This document shows, piece by piece, positions 32,761 through 45,199 of a stretch of DNA of 64,000 nt. Both the position numbers and the translations under genes were made by a program. The notes under the pieces were generated by a model that searched no databases, was not told where the DNA came from, and saw nothing but the letters and a program-made list of their open reading frames with translations. The DNA comes from Haemaphysalis longicornis (Eukaryota; Arthropoda; Arachnida; Ixodida; Ixodidae): the NCBI GenBank assembly GCA_013339765.2, contig JABSTR010000959.1, forward strand, positions 116,001 through 180,000. Direction: 5' to 3'. The stretch's first letter is position 1. The number at the start of each line of letters is the position of its first letter.

Positions 32761-35700
32761 CTCGGACGTTTTCAAGGATCATCTTTTCTCCGCAAAGCGA
32801 CTGAAGTACTCAAGTGCTCATGGTGAATGAAGGGAGTGGTCTCTAGATTAGAAGGAACGCACTCGTCCCAGGTTTGAAAGTATATTGTTCCAGCATGGAA
32901 TGTCTAAGGCAAAACCCATGCATGCATCGTCGTTCAGCCGACATTCAAGGTCGAAGACGTAAAAATGGTTGCCAGCTTCAATCGCATTAAAAAATGGTGG
33001 ACGCCTTAAATGACTTAAAGACAGTCAGAAACAACTAACGAGTAACTGCGCATGAGGGGATCAGAACGAATAAAGAGGAATAAAAGTTATTAAGAGAGAT
33101 AAAATTGCCATACCAGTACTTAAGGCAAATTAAGATAGGTCAAGGTGAATGATGGGAATAAAAGCAAATTATGATAGATAAAAGCAAATCATCCAGGGAG
33201 GCCAATAGAACTGAAAGCAGTGAATCTGCATTAAAAAAAACCACAATGCGCAAAGAGACTTTCAAGTGGATGACTGACCGACTTCAGTTATATCAAAGTG
33301 ACTTACAAGGAATCAACATAAACAAAAGTGAATTAGAAGGTGAAATCGAAATCAAGTGAAAGAAAGTGGACTAGTGTGTCAATTAAGGAGAATAATATCA
33401 ATCAATCCGGATCATTTCTGTAGCCATAAAAATGTGAATAGTGGGCCATGTCGTTTCCAGAAGTATCGCTAATGCGCGAAAACAGTTAACGTCGAATGCC
33501 ATGGACGTGTTGCATGAAATCAAAACTAAAACTGGTTTCAACAAGTCTCCAAAAACCAACCACCATAACTACTTATGACAAAGATACTTGTTGCCAATAG
33601 CGCTAAAGTTGTTTTCTTAAAGATAAAATAACATTGGCAGAAATGGAAGACCCTATGCACGAACTTTACAATATTGGACGTCGTCCGATAAAATCGTAAG
33701 ACCAGTTGGCGTCAATTTTGCGTCCCTGCTAAAGTGGTTGCTGCCGCCGCAGACGCCGCATTTCCTTCTTCCGGGCTTTATAATTAAACACTGCTTTATC
33801 AACTGGAGAAACGATTGCAAATATTATGTTTTTGACCTCGTCTCTACAATGGAAATAGAAACAGAAGTTTGTCAAATTCAGTTCTTGTCCCTTTAATGGA
33901 ACTGTTTCGGTGGTTCACCTATCAAAATTTGAAGAGAAATAAGCCCCTGGGTGCGTTGTGGCCCACCAAGAGTACCCGCCATCCGCGCATTGTGACCTCT
34001 TCCGTTCCCCGTGTAGTCGAAATGCGAGGGGTGAACGTAGGGACCGGCACGTGTCGTATGCCCGTCGGTCCTTACGTTTGAGCTGTCTTCGCGCCTGTGC
34101 ATCTGCGTTCAGGCAAAGCGGCATCTTACACCAATGATGAGTGGGATTCTCTCTCAGGGTAAACAACAAAGATCACGCTCCACTCTCGAGACATTTGGGG
34201 TTGATGCAGCTGTCACTAACGAAGCGCTGGTCGATGTCTCTCCTTTCCGGAAACGTCGCGGCCCCTATTCGAACTGGCCCCATTCATTGTGTACCATACG
34301 CTCGCGTGTTAAATGGAGCATGACGCACCTATTTCCCAAGGACAGATTCCAAGGAAGACGAATATTTGAAGCACCCTTCGTCATGATCTGGAATTTCTGA
34401 AGAGTACTTAGAGTGATTAACTCACACGAACGAAACGTTGTGTCAATGAGAGACTTCTTAATTTATCCTGACAATGCAAATCACGTTAGTAATGCTGAAA
34501 TTAATAGTGCTTATTTCAACAGCGGAGCTGATGTAGGTCGCGCCGTTTCGTCCGTCTGCTGTAGACGGTGCGTCACGATAGGGTAGGAGCAGGATTGCAG
34601 ACCCACCGATGTAGGGTGCAGTTATCTAGCAGGGGCGGGTTCCTCGGGGGGTACCACCACTGGAATTTACCTGCCGAGTTATTTGCGCGAATCGTAGAAC
34701 TTGAGCGGCGACGGCGCTACCGTTGTCGCGCGAGCGCCCGTCTACTTTAGAGCCGACACAAAAGAACCACAGCTACGCTGTTTCAGCAGATCTCATTCAA
34801 GGGGGGAACTGGGTGTAATTTTTTATGTTTATTCCATGGTTGGAGTTTTCGGTTCATTAGGGTGTGCTTCTGGTGAAAGCAAGATGTAGAGGATGTGCAG
34901 CGACATCTGTTTTTATGTTGCTTTGACAGGACTATCACCACTGACTCAACGTGAGTGAAACAGCAACGTTACGCCCCGAGAGCCTCGTAAAATTCCAATG
35001 TATGTAAGCTGTTTATTTTTTCGCCAGATAGACAGACTCTTAAAAACAAAATGCAGTGCTTTACGCGCCCGTTATTTTCGGAGAGATACAAGGCTAGACA
35101 TGGCGGTAAAAACGAAACACTACTAGGGAAACCAGAAATTTTAAGGCTTTTATTACTAAAAAAGCCGCTAGGCAGATAAGCTGCAATGTACAGCAAGGAC
35201 GAGCCTCGATTTCGAAAATACGCATTTGCTGGCCTCCTGGTAAGCCTTGAAGCGATAAGTGGTGTCACGGTGAAGGCACCGATGTTGTGGTGTTATGGCG
35301 CAGCGCCGGACGCTATGAGGGATGCCGGTGTCCGTTTACTGCGGACGTGGTAATTTGATAGGCAGCATCGCGCGTCATATCAAATGTGCGTCCGCCGCCA
35401 CGACAGCCTGCGGTGGAGACTCCGCCAAGCCACCTGAAGCGTTTTCCACTCCATTAGCAGCCCCGAGAATATCTGTCGTGGAGCGGAACTGAAACATGCC
35501 GTTTTGTAAAAACGACCCAGCACATTTGCGGAGAAGCGACAACTGCGTCGTTGCTTCTGGCGCCGAGAAAAATGATGTAAAACACTATGTTGCCATCTCA
35601 CCCGTTATGTCCCTGCAAAAAAACTATCGATCTAAAAAGCGACGCTGTCCCGAACATTTTTAGTGTTCTAGGCAATTGAAAAGGCATTCGGGACTTCTTC

Positions 35701-36220
35701 CGCTTCGCTTGATATAGAAAATGATGGTTTTGTGGGATTACCTACGCCGTGCTTTTTTTTCCATTCGATGCTCAAAACGATAATCGACACGGAGCATTTT
35801 CTGGTCACTATTTTTTTAACGTCAATGATAAATGGACTGGACGCTGCAAATGATAAAAGGACTCTAGCGACTAGAGTCTCTGTTTATTGCTGAAAAGAGG
35901 TAAGCAATAAACTGAACTAAAATTTCTTTCAGGGTTTTTTTTCCGGGCACCATTAATAAAATAGCGAACATACAAAAATAGACAATAAGGAGGAATGACA
36001 GCCCAGACATGCAAACACGCTCTCCTTTTATGTTTCTAAATGAAAAGAAAACACCACCCGTCAACAGCACCACCACAACTACGCCTTCTGCAAACACTCA
36101 AGAGACGTCGCCAAGCGGCACTCCACCATTATCACGCCCTCCACCACCGAAAACAAGCCCAAGCCCGGCCCAATAACGACAGTTGAGCCACCAGCGATTC
36201 CAGCCATGTGCCAGCGAATG
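32761..36220. other. No recognisable gene; possible lone TTAA-transposon right end near 33870-33900
   Basis: Most of this interval shows no coding motif. At about 33868-33895 the sequence TTCAGTTCTTGTCCCTTTAA, read in reverse, begins TTAAAGGGACAAGAAC, which resembles the T2/Kolobok-type end. No matching left end is found within 1 kb, so it is a weak call. A short perfect hairpin (GACTCTAG/CTAGAGTC) lies near 35863-35881. Confidence 0.35.
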
Positions 36221-36229
36221 AGTCCGACC

Positions 36230-36350
36230 GTCCGCAACGGAAACGGATAAACCGTTTCCGTTGCGGACAGATGTCGTCAACCACACCGAGTAAGTTTATT
36301 GTATTTACAACAACTCCAGATTCAGGAAGCCGCGAGGACACGGCTTCCTG
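36230..36350. repeat. Two adjacent perfect hairpins
   Basis: The first has 17 bp arms at 36230-36246 and 36252-36268 (GTCCGCAACGGAAACGG) around a 5 nt ATAAA loop. The second has 10 bp arms CAGGAAGCCG at 36323-36332 and 36341-36350 with an 8 nt loop. They are not related to each other in sequence. No coding frame or transposon end is recognisable around them. Confidence 0.75.
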
Positions 36351-39036
36351 CCCCAGCACGTGCCCTGGTGGTTCTGCCCTAACCTGGTATACTGGTCAGC
36401 GGGCGTCAACGACGGCCGTCTGAAGGTTAGAGATCAGCGCGCAAGCCAGGAACGAACGCGCTTCACCGTCAGCGTCCTCTTCATCTCTCTTCTTGATGAT
36501 GATCCCAGGCTACCACAGTACATGTATACCGTCCTCTTCGCGGGGAATTTCATTAATGCCCCGTAACAATACTATTGAGGGTGTAGTACCGCTTGTGTCG
36601 TCGAAGAATTTTCGCCTAATTTTTGTTGTTTACCAACCAATGTATGCCAAGCGTGAGCCGAAAAGATTGAAAGCCATGATAGACACTACGATTTCTATAG
36701 TGGCTGGATAGGCAGTTTTTACTGATTACGCTTTACTGTGTTTTTTCGGTACTGTGATTCCCATGAACAGTGAAAAGGGGAGTGCTTTTTCTAAACCTTA
36801 CTTACTGTATTGCATCATGGGATAATACCTATCATACCCATACCACTGCAATTCAGCACATTCAAAATCAAACGATACAAATAATTACATAAAGTCCATA
36901 TAATAGTAGCGCCGCTCAGCTACTTTACGCTAATTGATTACTAACAATAGGCAATATTTTCAAATACAGCCGTAGTATCCTTATGCACCAGTAAGGTAAT
37001 AAGCTAATACCTTCGATCAACTTCCACCCAGAAACACTAATTATTAAGAATTGTACCCCCCGGGTCGCGTCAAAAAGGTATATTTTTACTGCCAAAAGTG
37101 AACACTATGGCAAACACAATGCTTATTTTGCGGCAATTTCAAGCTCGAATAATCTTCCTAGTGAAACTAAAACGCGATCATTTGTAAATTCCTTCAAAAC
37201 CATCGCTTTCTTCCTTTCTTCATGACATGAGCATTGTATAAACACTTTTGACTACTGTTTTCATGCTGTAATTCCCTTTCTTGTTGGTTTGTGCACTGCT
37301 CTTCTTGTATTTTGTTTTTGTCACAGTAGCTGCTGTGATAATTTAGCATTTTCTGTCTAGCAGGAGGTCCCCTTAATGCCTCGTGCTATAGGCCCCGGTC
37401 ACTGCTCGGAGGGCGCGACGATTAAGTACACCCAGCGCCGCCCCGCGGAAGCTTGAGCTTACTTCGGGTCGGTGAGAGGCAGACGACGGCCGCGCGTTCA
37501 TATATTCGGCCCCTCTCGGCACCTCTGAAATTGTTTTTGAAAGGTGTCTTGACCTTGAAAACTGTTCTGGCAAATAGTTTCCCCGTGTCTCAAGTGCTTC
37601 TGTGCGGTTTCCAGACAATTACGGGGCTGAACTACTACTGTCGGCCTCTCGTGCGCGAGAAGTTACAGAGATTGTACGTTCTCGCGCGCGTGTGCGGCGT
37701 GAAAGAAAATCGTTGCGAAGTCCCATTCTCAGCAAGGGAAGGTTATTTACAGCGCCAATTTAGGTTAGTAGCCAGCGTATACAACGGCGCTCCACGACAG
37801 AAGCGTGTTTGTGTTATTGTTTCCTCTGTTCGCGCAATCACACTACAGTTACTTTTTCGGTTGCCCTTCTTCAGCTCGGTTGGTGTTGTCACTAATTAAC
37901 AACGCATTCCAAACGTTATTAGCTTTTGACAAAGTAAAAGCAGTTTCCACACAGTTCGAATCTGCTGCGGAGCGGCGGTTGTCTTAACGAAGATTCCGTT
38001 TAGTTTCGGCTTCTATCTTGTGAGTAATGTTAGAATCGTCTCAGCGACTAATTGTGATACAGTTTGTTCAGGCCGTTTGGAATACTCCAAAAAAGTATTT
38101 CCTCATCCTCCGCATCCTCTGCTTAAACAATAATAACAACCTCAACTTTCAGAGTACGCAAAACGCATTAAATAAGTCAGCGCGAGTGAATGCAACCTTG
38201 CCTTTGATAGCTTGCCACCGCTCTCGCTTGGAATGCGGTGGCCGAACTATGTACACTTCGGGGAACAAAGTAGGGCAGTAAGCGGGATGCGTATTGACCG
38301 TGTTGACATTGCTTTCGGCATCACCCGCGAAGTGCTGTGAATGCATATTCTTGTGCCGCCTTTTGGTATCCATTCGGGGCCGTGAATGTCGCTAAAAAAA
38401 GGTTACTGCTGATAAAACAATAGTTGTGGAGGCGGTAATACCTTGTGTTATGCAACTACTACGACGGCATGCGATTCATCGCAGCGTGTGATGTGTATGA
38501 ACACTGAAAGCAAACGTTTTAGTTTTACAGCCCTTCGTGTCTGCGCTGCGCATAAACGGTAATCGTACTCATAAGTTGACTCCTTCCACTGACAAAAAAT
38601 GTCATGGCTTTCTTAATTCCTTGACTATTCTTACTGCTAAAATCATTTCTTGCGACGCTTATTCTCTCACGGCTGCCCGAGCGAGAAACCTGTACAGAAC
38701 GATAGCAGGGCTGCCTTTCGCGATTGTGGCTGTCCTTCGCGCAGCAGTAGCGCCGCTGCCACTAATTCTTTCCTGCAGTCTTTTGATCCTTTCTGACCCT
38801 GCAACTTGCAATTATAACTATGTTTCTTAAAAAACTTCCGCCACACAACGTCGAACCGCACGCAGCGCCTGTGTTTTTACATGCGCTGAACGGCCGGTCG
38901 CGACATCCACCGACCCGGAGTTGCTAAGCGGTGGCGAGAGGTGGCGCTGGAGTCGCGCGCAAACTGCAGTGTCCGCTGCCTATAGGACGTCTTTCTCTAT
39001 ATTCACCTATGTATGCCATTTATGAACGCACAAAAA
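36351..39036. other. No recognisable gene
   Basis: Short frames only. The block at 37380-37530 is GC-rich; the rest is average to AT-rich. The 38537-38830 frame (97 residues, plus) has no known motif. Confidence 0.35.
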
Positions 39037-39069
39037 ACATTATTCTTATTCTTATTCTCATTCTAATTC

Positions 39070-39128
<59 letters not shown>
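39037..39128. repeat. (TTA)n microsatellite with TTCTTA lead-in
   Basis: About 20 uninterrupted ATT units (39068-39128) follow imperfect TTCTTA/TTCTCA hexamers from 39037. Confidence 0.95.
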
Positions 39129-39754
39129 GGTATTCTCATTCTTATAACACGGCCACAAAGTGAGTTAGGCGATGAACGCACGCGGCCAAATTTTAACACC
39201 AGAAAAAAATTCGCGTTGAAACTACTATACAGAAAATGTTCATGGGCTGGAGTTTCAGAAAAATCTCACGGAACGCGCTACCTCCATCACCGGTGAGCTA
39301 AAACTAGCCGTCGCCGCCCCCTCCTAGATGCGAATCGCCATAAGTTTATTTCTCTTTCATTCTCTTCTGTCAAACTCCGTCTTCTCGGTGTTGTTATATA
39401 AATCTTCTCGGGGTTGTTGTATAAATACGGGGTTGTACAAACGCCGAGCGTTTACTCTCAAACAAATGCACATGTGGAAAAGTACGTGCCCGTTTAATCA
39501 GCTGCGACGCGCCCGGTTTGTGCGAGCAGCCAAAGCGAGCACCGCACACATCATACACATTGGGCCGCATAAGAGGCCATGTCTGGACAAGTACCGGCTG
39601 GAGGGAGCAAGCTGACTCGCACCAAGGCCGCGGGGGCGTCAACGAACTTCCACACATCGACGAATCTATGGCGGACGCGGGCTGAGCACATATGGCGCTT
39701 GTGTTCCCGGCGCCGGCTTGTGGGAAATGCCGTGTACTTTGGGCCGCGTGGGGC

Positions 39755-39785
<31 letters not shown>

Positions 39786-39812
39786 CATACATACATACAT
39801 ACATACATACAT

Positions 39813-39852
<40 letters not shown>

Positions 39853-39914
39853 ACATACATACATACATACATACATACATACATACATACATACATACAT
39901 ACATACATACATAC
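39755..39914. repeat. (CATA)n array with an internal (CA)n block
   Basis: ACAT tetramers run from 39755 to 39914, with a dinucleotide AC run at about 39829-39851. Open frames across it in all directions are artefacts of the 4-base period. Confidence 0.97.
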
Positions 39915-40039
39915 TGTGATGAAGTTCGGGTTAGCCGAGACACGTGCCAGAAGTCATAAGGGTCGGAGACATGGCATGGATGAAGAATGCGGTGGTTGTA
40001 TTGTCGGAACGTGAAACACGCGGTGCGCGGAACGAAAGA

Positions 40040-40943
40040 AAAAAAATTCCCCCGCACCTCCCCGAAGGGAATCGTGCAGAAATGCGAATGCATTGGGTGC
40101 ACCGATGAGTGTGTTCCGAGTAATGGCGTAATTAATGACGAGAGTGTGAACGTAATCATTTATTCATCAGCACCTGTTTGTGTTATCGTTGTACCTGACG
40201 GCCACAATCACTGCCTTGTGATCGCTAAAGTGCACGGTCAAAGGGTCTTTGAGAAGCATACGCGCGTCACAGTTTCGCGTAAACACCAGATCAATGCAAC
40301 TCCCGTGAATGGTAGTGGGGTACGTGTCGAAGCCGGCAGAGAGACAATGCATAGAGTGCCTGGTCTGCATGTACTCGACCAGCCACTCGCCACTCTTCTT
40401 GCGCACGTCAACGTTGAAGTCGCCAACCAAGACTATGGGGTCAGAGGGTTTGGAGCGCACGCGCACACTTTCCATAGCCGCGTCCAGCTGCGCGGCAACG
40501 GCGTCTCGAGCGAGGTTGGGCGCGAGGTACACGGTCACCACAAAGACTCCGTCTCCGGTGTAGACAAGGGTGTACAAGTCCTTGTACGGAGACGTGTCTC
40601 GAACGGGAGACGTGGCAACGGCGTGCGATATCAAGTTCCCATACACGTTAGACACGAGACTAACACCCCAGTACTCGCCGTCCTTGCCGCTTCGAGCAAA
40701 CTAGTACAGCTCGCCTCAAGCGCATGCGTTCGGCATTGAGCGCAGAGAGATAACACCTGCGGGCGCACGCCGACGGAGCACGACAACCCCCGACTAAGAA
40801 ATGCATACGCATTTACGACGACGACGACGACGAAGGCAGAACTACGAGGCGCGCGCTCACGTGCGCTCGCGCTTGAGGAATGCAGGCGCATGCCGCTCGA
40901 TGGACGCAAGACAACCCCCGACTAATAAATGCATTCGCATTTA
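40040..40943 (-). mobile_element. Helentron-like element 2, with EEP endonuclease ORF
   Basis: On the minus strand the element begins with a 16 nt hairpin (40927-40942, AAATGC/GCATTT) followed by ATTAGTCGGGGGTTGTC. A second, nearly identical start lies inside it at 40799-40814. It ends with AATGCATTCGCATTT-like sequence (near 40083-40096), a CCC/GGG hairpin (40061-40069), GCGGGGG and a T run. The T runs at both ends fit T|T insertion, but the target is not coding so the empty site cannot be tested. Start and end match elements 1, A, B and C in layout. The single coding region is the EEP domain at 40167-40655; no Rep or helicase motif is seen. Confidence 0.7.
40167..40655 (-). CDS. EEP-family endonuclease (C-terminal two thirds)
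   Basis: This 162-residue open frame has VFVVTVYLAPN, PIVLVGDFNVDVRKKS (GDFN motif, metal binding/catalysis), SCIDLVFTRN and DPLTVHFSDHKAVIV (SDH motif with catalytic His), then a stop. The N-terminal third of the fold is missing or in another frame; VSLVSNVYGN precedes the Met in frame. EEP domains occur at the end of Helentron Rep-helicase proteins and at the start of LINE ORF2. Here no RT follows and hairpin ends flank it, so I favour a Helentron remnant. The frame is free of stops over nearly 490 bp, unlike most coding in the window. Confidence 0.65.
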   Translation of the reverse strand: MSNVYGNLISHAVATSPVRDTSPYKDLYTLVYTGDGVFVVTVYLAPNLARDAVAAQLDAAMESVRVRSKPSDPIVLVGDFNVDVRKKSGEWLVEYMQTRHSMHCLSAGFDTYPTTIHGSCIDLVFTRNCDARMLLKDPLTVHFSDHKAVIVAVRYNDNTNRC

Positions 40944-41035
40944 AAAAAAAAGTAATAAGACTAGGAGAAAGGAAAGAGGACAGCAGTCCTCTTTCGCATA
41001 CTCGCGCACGGGGGATTGACTTGGCATCTCGTCAC

Positions 41036-41214
41036 ACATACATACATACATACATACATACATACATACATACATACATACATACAATACATACATACAT
41101 ACCTGCATACATACATACATACATACATACATACATACATACATACATACATACATACATACATACATACATACATACATACATACATACATACACACAT
41201 ACATCCATACATAG
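41036..41214. repeat. (CATA)n array
   Basis: A second CATA tetramer array with a few interruptions (ATACAATAC near 41086, CCTGC near 41102). Together with the one at 39755-39914 it brackets Helentron-like element 2 and about 100 bp on each side. Confidence 0.97.
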
Positions 41215-41694
41215 AGACGTACATTTCATTTCATCTTCAACACAAACAGATACAAGTGCCAGCCCGCGCTTGACTCGCGCTGTTTTGTATAGTTTTACTT
41301 GACTCAGGTTTTCAAAAGTCTGTGTCGTATGCAACGTTTGACAGTTGGATGTGCAGGCATAATTGTTATTTCGCGCGTGCGGTGCCAGTACGTTTCCGAA
41401 GCGCTTCGGAAGTGTTACTTTGCAGGTTTGAGTTCTGATTCGGTAGCACCGCGGTGTTACGAATATCGTGTTTACGTTCCTGTTTTTCAGGGGAACGCCA
41501 TAAAGAAATCGCCGCCGTTGCCAACCCAGCGACAGACTGATGCGAGCGAGGCCGAGATCTTGTGAAGACATGTAATGTCATTCCTCACTAATCATTCTGA
41601 ATTGTAATCAAACCGTAAACCATGCACTGCAGTGTTTGCAGGTGTGTTGCAATAAATTCAATAAAACGTATCCACTGATTGTGTTTCTATTAGG

Positions 41695-41950
41695 TGCGGA
41701 GTACCTTAGGACCGCACAATGTCCGTCCGCGTCCGTTCGCATAGTATTTAAAATCGCAAAAACTTCCACAGGCACTGGCAGGATTCCAGCCTGTGTCTGG
41801 CAGACCACAGGAAGCTGGGGTTGATCGTCTTACCCATTGAGCTACGAGCGTGTGTTAGTACCTGAGAGTGAAATGGCTTACTCCCTAGCCTGTAACGGTG
41901 CGGACTACCTTAAGACCTCCCAATGTCCATCCGTGTCCATCCTTGCGCAC
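41695..41950. repeat. Direct repeat pair and a tRNA-like segment
   Basis: GGTGCGGAGTACCTTAGGAC (41695 on) and GGTGCGGACTACCTTAAGAC (41898 on) head two similar ~50 bp blocks, 203 bp apart. Between them, on the minus strand at about 41850-41780, GTAGCTCAATGGGTAAGACG and GGCTGGAATCCTGCC resemble pol III A and B boxes, suggesting a tRNA-derived SINE remnant. Confidence 0.4.
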
Positions 41951-42619
41951 GTCACCATCAAGTGAAAATCAAGCGAAATTCGATTTGAGTGAGTTGCTGT
42001 TTTATTTAGGGAATAATGACGGCGCAACTCACGGCGAATCGAATGACGGCCGGGGCGCAAACCTGATGTCACTCGGGGAGCAACTTGAATGTCATTTCCA
42101 GTCCTCATACTCCGCACCCTCGCCATGATCCACGGAGTAGAGATGAGGCCATTTTTATTCAGAAGATTGCGTAACCCACGCATATCGTGCGGTGCGTTCC
42201 ACTGCGTCGTGCACTGCATTGTTTCCGTTATTTTATCCGACTATGTCGCGTAGCGTGGGAACAAAAATGCACGTGATGATCGTTTATAAGGCTACCTAAT
42301 GCAGCTAATAATAAGGAATACAGAGATTTTAATGGTATCCCAGACACTGGTTTTAAACCACAGATTTCTCGGGCGTTTACTAGACGCCTTACACACCGAT
42401 TCAGTGGTATATCCAAAACAAATTTTACAGGTACTCGTAATCCCTATTGTAAACCGGATGTTTTCTCTACGTTTACACCCTGCTTTAGATTGCCTAGAAA
42501 ATGCTGAGCCAGCCAGACATTAGCAGAGATATAAGGCGCGTTCCCCGCAATGGCAGGCGTCTTGCGCGGGTCGTGTTGTAGCAATGTTTGTCGTCTGGGA
42601 TTATACGCAGCATATACAT

Positions 42620-42745
42620 TTCGAAACATTTTGTGCTAGCTTGGGTGGTCTGGAACTAACTGCTACCTCCATTCCTACAAATGACATCGACACCACAGAA
42701 GAAGCAGCCATTGCCCTTCTGAAACCAAAACACGAATAAGTAAAT
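42620..42745 (+). pseudogene. I/LOA-type LINE RNase H fragment
   Basis: A short frame reads PTNDIDTTEEAAIALLKPKHE and then stops. The DINTAEEAAIALA pattern is the RNase H region of I/LOA-group LINEs common in arthropods. Flanking sequence on both sides is too decayed to extend it. The call rests on one motif. Confidence 0.45.
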
Positions 42746-42984
42746 AGTAAATACAGGCGAACCTTACACAGACCAAAAAGCCATAATTGGTAAAACGTTA
42801 TACGGACTGATGGTGAAGTGGCCACATAATTGTCTCATGAGGTTTCGCTCGGGTGCAGCAAGTTCGGCACCTCTTGCCCAGGCTACACCGCTTGACGCTA
42901 CATAATAAACTAACAAATCAAAGGTATTTATCTATTTAACAGCGTAAATGGACATGATGGGTCCAACGGGACATTAAAAAATCG

Positions 42985-43880
42985 TAAATGCAAGAGAGAG
43001 AGAGGGAGATAAACGTTTATTATCTGAAAGGAAAAGGAGGGAGAGCGGAAGTGGCCAGCCTCCCAAGTTCAAGAAGCCGCGAGCCCGTGCTAATTTCAGT
43101 GCCCCCGTCGACCAGACCTTGTTGTTGCTCCGTAGCCGAGTTGGTCAGCGCAGGACTAACTCGGGTGATGCTTCAAACCATCTTGAACCCATCACTGCTC
43201 CGGTGATAGGTAGAAGAGGTGTTTAGGGTCGTCAGGGCATGAGTACACCAAGTGGTAGGTAATGATAGGGATGTGGCAAGTGCTGCAGTCGTGTTTGGAA
43301 GAGTGATGGAGAAATGTGGGAGAAAACCGTGTGGTTCATAATGACTATTTAAAATATTTTAAAAACCTGTATAGAAACAAATTTATTTATGCATACGGGT
43401 GTGCATATTGATCTTGGTATGTGCTGATGTATGTCACAAGATGTTTCTTTTTTTTTCTGAGTATTTGTGTTACATTATATGGGCACTTTACGACTGGGAG
43501 GGACGCAATGTGATTGCACATGATATCTCGCGAGTGCCTTTTCAATTTGGTTTTTAAATTTATCAAGCTATATGACCTTGCGCCTGTGTCCGGGGCAATT
43601 CTCCTCGTCAAGCAGCCTCAACCAGCGGCTTCTTGCGGCTGCCCCCTCCTTTCCAAAAAGGAAAAATAAGGACTTTGAAAGTAAGTAACGGACCGTAGAT
43701 GGTGCCATATATGATACTGTTGGTTACTGACATTAGGGTGGGGCGGTGGATAGATCCTTCTGGAGTGCAGGTAGTGGGGTAAGATGGCATTATATGTAGG
43801 ATGAAAGGTGTTTAGAGAGGGGATTCTGGAACCCCGGCAGCCGAGACATCGGGAAGTCCACATCGCGGATGACAAACATT
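42985..43880 (-). pseudogene. I-type LINE C-terminal fragment
   Basis: On the minus strand, 43875-43618 gives SRRIYPPPHPNVSNQQYHIW, matching the (V/I)xPPHPxLS..Q motif after RNase H in I/R1-group LINEs. 43300-43200 gives HDCSTCHIPIITYHLVYSCP, the terminal Cys/His finger, followed by a stop. The 3' end is an AG-rich (GAGA)n-type segment near 42990-43010. Sequence between the two blocks (43340-43600) does not fit and may be another insertion. Confidence 0.55.
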
Positions 43881-45190
43881 ATAAAAAAAGAAAATACTGA
43901 AACAAGCCCAGAAAATGAATAAACATCTAAGCGAATTCTCTATGGACCTCGAAAACAATAACTGCAGCGCGGGTAAGCGTCAACATGAATAAAGCCGCCG
44001 CGAGAGCGAACTCTTTTGACGTGACAAGACGTTATAAGACTTCGCCACGGAGATGCTTTTGGAGCGCCGCCAGTGTTCGTGCTTCCTGACAGCGAAAGGC
44101 GAGATTTCGTAAACGGAACTCGGGCTTTCGTAAGAGGCGCTCCACCTGCGTTCCTGCAAAAATGGGTAAATAAAGGCAAACAAACCATGACAGAAAACCG
44201 CAACGGCACCTGCTATAACAACCAGTCGGCGCTGCGTTATTACGTAAGCGTCGAAGCTTTGTCATTTAGTGAAAATACGAGTGGTTGGCGTCGAATCTTC
44301 TGCTTGTGGAATCCACTTATGCGACGAAAGCAATTTCCGTTTTGACCTTCGCAATGCCTTGTACGGCGCGAGTCAGTCGTTGTGGTTCGAGAGACCGTGA
44401 GTGACAGCAAGCATGTGTAAACACTTCTCAATGAAGACAAGCGCTCAGTTTTACAGCGAAATTGGACACACATCGCCCCACAATAGCTTAATAAGCAGGT
44501 CTGGCGTGCACAAGAAAAAAAATCGTAGTTGAATACGTTAAAGCAATGGCAAACTTTCATCGTGACTGCCCTGTAGCTCTATCTGAATTAATTACGGCAA
44601 AAAGGCGCACTCGAAATGGCATTACCTAAGACTCAGTCAAGGCACAAAGTTTTTATTTATTCGTCCATAATAATAGCCCTGGGTGTGGCAATTATTAATA
44701 GCTACTTACCACCTGCTGTCAACGCAATGGACTCTATGGATACAGTATGTTTGAAACAAGGGCTTTCACTCCTCTGATCTCAGAACGAACCTGGAGCAAC
44801 ATACACTGCGTTTTACAGCTCACACGGTGAATAACCGGGTGGAGGTCTATCTCAGCCGAAGCATAGATAATTAGAAGCCGCATTATTAAAAACATATCAC
44901 GATGCCCCCTATGCTCAGCCATTTAAGCAGCACAACTAAGTTTTCCTTTTACAGCCTCGTCCGGAAATAAGTATATTGAAGTCCCCAGTTTTTAACCGAT
45001 TTAGCCCTGGCCACTCCCCCCTTGTGGGTACGTGCCAAAAAATTTGAGGACATCATCATCATCATCATGTTGTGCGCCTCAGCGTCGTCAGGGTTCGCGT
45101 TTCCTCGTCCTTTCTGCCACGATTTCCGCAAGAACGCCGGCATACTCACGAGGTATAGTCCTTATGCGTCGCATGGGACTTACATCTGAC
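43881..45190. other. No recognisable gene
   Basis: Short frames only, with a small (ATC)n run at 45051-45068. The 44073-44345 frame (90 residues) has no known motif. Confidence 0.35.
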
Positions 45191-45199
45191 TGAACTATT

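Noticed and set aside
36098..36290. Gly/Trp-rich minus-strand frame as a possible peptide gene
   Set aside because: It overlaps a perfect hairpin, has no signal peptide or family motif and no splice or promoter support.
39666..40159. Several long open frames of repeated HTYI or YVCM type in all six frames
   Set aside because: They are created by the (CATA)n tetramer repeat, which has no stops in most frames; not genes.
40941..41302. Same kind of open frames in the second CATA array
   Set aside because: Microsatellite artefact; no independent coding evidence.
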